8,408 bases of DNA from Bacillota bacterium (GTDB taxonomy: Bacteria > Bacillota > Limnochordia > Limnochordales > ZCTH02-B6). The position numbers and the translations under genes were made by a program. The notes below the pieces were generated by a model. It did not search any database. It had not been told where the DNA came from and worked only from the letters and a program-made list of their open reading frames with translations. The number at the start of each line of letters is the position of its first letter. The stretch's first letter is position 1. The DNA lies in the NCBI GenBank assembly GCA_003387805.1, contig QGSR01000073.1, positions 1 through 8,408 on the forward strand, read 5' to 3'. This document shows positions 5,703-8,408 of the stretch, piece after piece.

Positions 5703-7952
5703 TCACAGATCCTCCCGAAGCAGCACGATGGGTTGGTCGGTGGCCGCCTGGCGCGCCGTGCCCCATCCGAGCAGCAAGCCGACGAGAAGGCAGTACGTGA
5801 AAGCCGCCAGCATCCAACCCACAGGCCAAGGCAAGTCGTAGCCGAAGCCCCGTCCCAAGAAGAACAGGACGGCCACTGCCGCGGCGCCGCCGGCTAAGCC
5901 TGACAGCCCGACGTGCATCAGAACTTCGGCGGCGAACATCGCGTTTAAATTCCTGCGGGAGGCGCCGAAGGCCCGGCGAAGCGCGTACTCCGGCCGGCGA
6001 ACGATGGCGCGGGCGCAGAGAAACGCCCAGCTGCCGATGAGGGAGATGAGGAGCAGCATCGCGGACAATGATTGCACGTAAGTCCGCTCGGTCTGGAAAT
6101 ACGTCCACAGACTGCGGATCCAGGGGGCGGGGAACACGACACGAAACCCGGCCGCCTCGGGGTGACGCTGGTCCATGAAAGCCAGGAGCCGGTCCACGTC
6201 GTGCTCGGGCATGCCGGCCAGGCGCACGTGCAGACTGCCGCTGCCGGGCACGGGCAGCACGCCCAGAGGGACGGCGGCCTCGTGCGGCTGCAGCTGCAAG
6301 GACTCCCGCGCGTCGCTGCCGGGCGGCTGCGCCACGCCCACGACCGGCACGGTCAAGGTGCGGCCTTGAACCGTGATGCGCATGGAGCCGTCCAACGCGT
6401 CGCCCCGGGGAAACAAGATTTGCGCCAAGTCGTGGCCCACAACGGCGCCGGCTTCTCCTTCGTTCCAGAATCTGCCATCGGCCAGCTCGGTCCCGGAGAC
6501 GGCTTCGTAGTCGCCACGGACGAGGATCAGTCTTCCGTCCGCCGTGGCCGCGTCGCTGCTGAACCGGGCGGTTTGGGTCTGAACGTAGAGCGAGGGCAGG
6601 CCCGGAAAAACCTGATTCAAAGCTTCTTGATCCGCCGGGGTCGGCAGCGCGGGCGGCCGGGTCGAGTAGAAGCTGCCCGAGCGGAGCTCGACGCGGTCGA
6701 TGCCGATGGCTTCCAGCTCTTGCCGGATGCTCCGTTCGCCGGCCGCCGCCAGGCTTCCAGCCACCGTCACCAGGGCGGTGAGCGCGGCCATCCCTGCGTA
6801 CCCGAGCCGTGCACCGGCCCGGGTCAGCGGGAGGGTTTTCCGTGCCGGGCCGATGATGGTCGGTGACGAGCGCAGGACGACATGGGTCCAAACGACCGTG
6901 CACGCCGCGTAAAGGGCGACGGCTGCGCCCGCCCCGGCGGCGGCCGCGGCCGCGTTGGCGTAAGGGCTTACGGAATGCGAGTAGTAGTAACCGGCCCCGG
7001 CCGCGACCAGCGCGACGGGAGCGCCCGCTGCCAGCCCGCGCAGGCCCCGGGAGAGGAGAAGGCGGAGGGCGCTGGCCCCCAGCGCACGATGAACCCGCAA
7101 AGCCGGGCTTTCCTCCAGAACAGCCAGCAGCGATTGACCGATGATGGACGATGCCGCAAAAAGAAGGCACAGTGCCAGGGCCACCCTGGACAGAATCGTC
7201 ATCTCGCGGACGAGAGGCGTCCGCGCCACGCGCACGTCCGTGCCGGCCACTTCTCGATAAAGTACCGGTGTGACCACGGCGTGCAAACCACGGTCAACCA
7301 GCCATGCACGAAGCACATCCAGCTGCTGGGACACGCTTTGTTCCGGCTGCAGGCGCGCGTACACCATGTTGACATCGTAATTTCCGCTCCCGCCGGATAG
7401 GGCAGGGCGAGAAAGAGCGTAATAGACGGGTCCTTCGCCTTCGTAAACGCCGACGATGGTATACGGCCGCTGGTTTATCGTCACCGTTTTCCCGATGACG
7501 TCGCTGAGATGCAAATCCGGGAAAAGCTCGCCGGCCATGAGTTCGCTGATGACGGCCCTCGGCAGGTCGGCGTCGGCTGCGTTGAGATCCCGTCCGGCCG
7601 GGAACGCGGTGCGAAAGAAGGACAGATAGCCGGGCGACACGCCGGTCCGGACCAGCGCTGACCGGCCGACGGCGATGGTGCGATGTTCGGTGCCGTCCCA
7701 TGCCAGGTCCGCGATGACCGGGAGCGTCTGGAGCTCGGCCAGGTCTTCCGCCGTCCACCACCGTGAATCGAACGAGGCGAGCGGGTCCACCGGATTGAAT
7801 TGAACGATGTTGTGTCCGTCGATGCGCGCCAGGTGAAGGTCGCGTTCCGTCGCCCAGCCGCGGTAGATGCTGAGGGACGCGGCGACTATCGCCGCCAGCA
7901 GAAATAGCGTGAACCAGTTAAGCCTTCGGATGGGGGCGGCGCCAGGCAACAA
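5703..7952 (-). CDS. ABC transporter permease with duplicated FtsX/MacB_PCD halves
   Basis: A 749-residue membrane protein made of two similar halves. Half one has a helix at about 13-30, an extracytoplasmic domain at 31-250, and three helices at about 253-275, 305-325 and 336-358. Half two has a helix at about 383-403, an extracytoplasmic domain at 404-625, and helices at about 627-648, 675-700 and 709-731. Each half carries the FtsX-type coupling motif after its second helix: RALGAS (289-294) and RAFGAS (660-665). This is one polypeptide replacing a permease dimer, partnered by the ATPase gene 3 nt downstream. The start is TTG 7950-7952 (a second TTG follows) with GGGAGG (7962-7967) 9 nt upstream. 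No membrane-fusion or periplasmic partner is encoded in view. Helix ends are judged by eye. Likely roles are export, extraction or resistance/sensing of a peptide or lipid. The small Cys-rich frame upstream is a candidate substrate (inference). Confidence 0.93.
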   Translation of the reverse strand: MLPGAAPIRRLNWFTLFLLAAIVAASLSIYRGWATERDLHLARIDGHNIVQFNPVDPLASFDSRWWTAEDLAELQTLPVIADLAWDGTEHRTIAVGRSALVRTGVSPGYLSFFRTAFPAGRDLNAADADLPRAVISELMAGELFPDLHLSDVIGKTVTINQRPYTIVGVYEGEGPVYYALSRPALSGGSGNYDVNMVYARLQPEQSVSQQLDVLRAWLVDRGLHAVVTPVLYREVAGTDVRVARTPLVREMTILSRVALALCLLFAASSIIGQSLLAVLEESPALRVHRALGASALRLLLSRGLRGLAAGAPVALVAAGAGYYYSHSVSPYANAAAAAAGAGAAVALYAACTVVWTHVVLRSSPTIIGPARKTLPLTRAGARLGYAGMAALTALVTVAGSLAAAGERSIRQELEAIGIDRVELRSGSFYSTRPPALPTPADQEALNQVFPGLPSLYVQTQTARFSSDAATADGRLILVRGDYEAVSGTELADGRFWNEGEAGAVVGHDLAQILFPRGDALDGSMRITVQGRTLTVPVVGVAQPPGSDARESLQLQPHEAAVPLGVLPVPGSGSLHVRLAGMPEHDVDRLLAFMDQRHPEAAGFRVVFPAPWIRSLWTYFQTERTYVQSLSAMLLLISLIGSWAFLCARAIVRRPEYALRRAFGASRRNLNAMFAAEVLMHVGLSGLAGGAAAVAVLFFLGRGFGYDLPWPVGWMLAAFTYCLLVGLLLGWGTARQAATDQPIVLLREDL

Positions 7953-7961
7953 TCGTCTCTA

Positions 7962-7967
7962 CCTCCC
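7962..7967 (-). promoter_or_regulatory. Ribosome binding site of the permease, next to a long stem
   Basis: GGGAGG on the minus strand lies 9 nt before TTG 7952. The 15-bp inverted repeat arm ends at 7971, only 3 nt away, so formation of that stem could limit ribosome access. Confidence 0.7.
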
Positions 7968-7970
7968 AGG

Positions 7971-8039
7971 GGTTGGCGACACAGGGGACCCGGTCGCCGC
8001 CCAAATGTAAGGCTTCTGACGGAGCCTGTGTCGCCAACC
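7971..8039 (-). repeat. Perfect 15-bp inverted repeat upstream of the permease
   Basis: GGTTGGCGACACAGG (7971-7985) is the exact reverse complement of CCTGTGTCGCCAACC (8025-8039), with 39 nt between. In the minus-strand transcript this gives a stable stem in the leader of the permease, downstream of the small Cys-rich frame. No T-run follows (CCCCTGGGAGG instead), so it is not a classical terminator. It may act as a stability element, an attenuator of transporter translation, or mark the ends of an inserted fragment. Confidence 0.8.
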
Positions 8040-8066
8040 GGCACTCCGGCGTGGGCGCGAATGCCG
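8039..8066 (-). other. Second hairpin, adjacent to the 15-bp inverted repeat
   Basis: Read on the minus strand, CGGCATTC and GAGTGCCG form an eight-pair stem with one G-U pair and a 12-nt loop. It starts 13 nt after the TAA of the Cys-rich frame and abuts the longer stem. Its place after a small peptide gene and before transporter genes is where expression-balancing hairpins are often found. Confidence 0.4.
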
Positions 8067-8078
8067 AGGTCTAGGCAC

Positions 8079-8306
8079 TTAGATTGGGCAATAGCCGCAC
8101 GGCCACGTATATTCCTCTGTAACCGTGCAGGTTCCGCCGTTGGAACATGAATAGGTTGTCACTTGAGCCCAGTAGTAATATGCGTCGGGAGTGAAGATAC
8201 CCCTCCAGCAGAATTCACAAGTGGGGTCGTCGATTCGCTTCCGCACCTCCTTGGGGTCCTCGCACTTACCACCACAGACGGCTGTTGTGACGGCACCGAA
8301 CCTCCT
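8079..8306 (-). CDS. Small eight-cysteine peptide frame, start unresolved
   Basis: I do not recognise this family. A 75-codon open frame ends at TAA 8079-8081. It has eight cysteines in four close pairs: CGGKC, CEFC, CSNGGTC and CGYC, the last near the C-terminal end (PCGYCPI). An aromatic stretch AYYYWAQ lies in the middle. An in-frame TAG (8307-8309) closes it upstream, and the only standard start inside is GTG 8244-8246, which lacks a spaced ribosome binding site and would drop the first cysteine pair. An ATG at 8329-8331 overlaps the preceding stop as ATGA but reads a different frame (MISGEEVLEEVR and on to TAA 8266-8268). A +1 shift between 8307 and 8268 would join it to the Cys-rich frame, giving about 85 residues. 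A real frameshift, a sequence error or a decaying gene are all possible. Local GC is about 50%. Candidate secreted or modified peptide handled by the downstream ABC transporter (inference). Confidence 0.45.
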   Translation of the reverse strand, partial: RRFGAVTTAVCGGKCEDPKEVRKRIDDPTCEFCWRGIFTPDAYYYWAQVTTYSCSNGGTCTVTEEYTWPCGYCPI

Positions 8307-8327
8307 CTAGCACCTCCTCCCCTGAAA

Positions 8328-8408
8328 TCATCGTGGAGAGTTTGTCAAGATGAGCTGTTCGATGTAAGTGGTGACACTGGCCGGACTGTACGTGCCGGGC
8401 ATCCAAAC
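8328..8408 (-). CDS. 3' end of an unidentified gene, cut by the window edge
   Basis: A frame open from the right edge gives 26 residues (ending in TYIEQLILTNSPR) before TGA 8328-8330. The end has an amphipathic-helix look (SPASVTTYIEQLI), as seen at the C-terminus of thioredoxin-fold proteins among others, but this is too short to assign. Its stop overlaps an ATG as ATGA, the usual sign of translational coupling, which is why I think it is a real gene and the first visible member of the peptide-transporter cluster. Confidence 0.35.
   Translation of the reverse strand, partial: VWMPGTYSPASVTTYIEQLILTNSPR

Noticed and set aside
8167..8296. Alternative minus-strand frame starting at GTG after AGAGGAGG (45 codons)
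   Set aside because: The spacing between the ribosome binding site and GTG is only about 4 nt, and the product is Ser/Thr/Pro-rich with one cysteine and no visible pattern. The overlapping Cys-rich frame is far more gene-like.
8343..8348. TTGACA as a -35 box on the minus strand upstream of the Cys-rich frame
   Set aside because: It lies in the partial upstream frame, and the hexamer 17 nt downstream is TCAGGG, which is not a credible -10 element.

Overview
The window is high-GC bacterial DNA (one array line, 901-960, counts 47 G/C of 60). It has strong AGGAGG-type ribosome binding sites, ATG, GTG and TTG starts, and tightly packed genes. This fits a high-GC member of the Bacillota, possibly thermophilic, but no gene here fixes the taxon and I would not name a genus.

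Left (1-1426): no convincing gene. Positions 77-138 are almost pure G/C. From about 131 to 1300 there is a degenerate tandem array of five units with a 271-273 bp period. Every unit starts with a 16-nt imperfect palindrome of the type GACCCACCAGTGGGTC, carries a second copy of the same palindrome 50-51 bp further on, and (in the four full units) a GTTTTC landmark at +172 to +174. Arm changes are often compensated, so symmetry or base pairing seems to be under selection. The period is not a multiple of three, so the long open frames here are unlikely to be genes.

Centre (1427-4966): on the minus strand an SRAP (YedK/HMCES-type) protein is followed, after a 95-bp gap holding a strong hairpin, by a D-2-hydroxyacid dehydrogenase. 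The SRAP protein carries an unusual Ala/Gly/Asp-rich insertion of about 48 residues. Divergent from them, across a 271-bp intergenic region with nested inverted repeats, is a plus-strand FAD-dependent amine/amino-acid oxidase-like protein.

Right (4998-8408, minus strand): an operon-like block read from the right edge inward. It holds the 3' end of an unidentified gene, a small eight-cysteine peptide frame whose start is unresolved, two adjacent hairpins including a perfect 15-bp inverted repeat directly before the next ribosome binding site, a 749-aa duplicated FtsX/MacB-type ABC permease (TTG start), and its MacB/LolD-type ATPase, which starts 3 nt after the permease stop. The peptide stretch is about 50% GC (8101-8220), clearly lower than its surroundings. 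My best candidate for an undescribed system is this Cys-rich peptide plus dedicated duplicated-FtsX transporter. The second is the paired-palindrome array. Both are inferences from one window without database searches.
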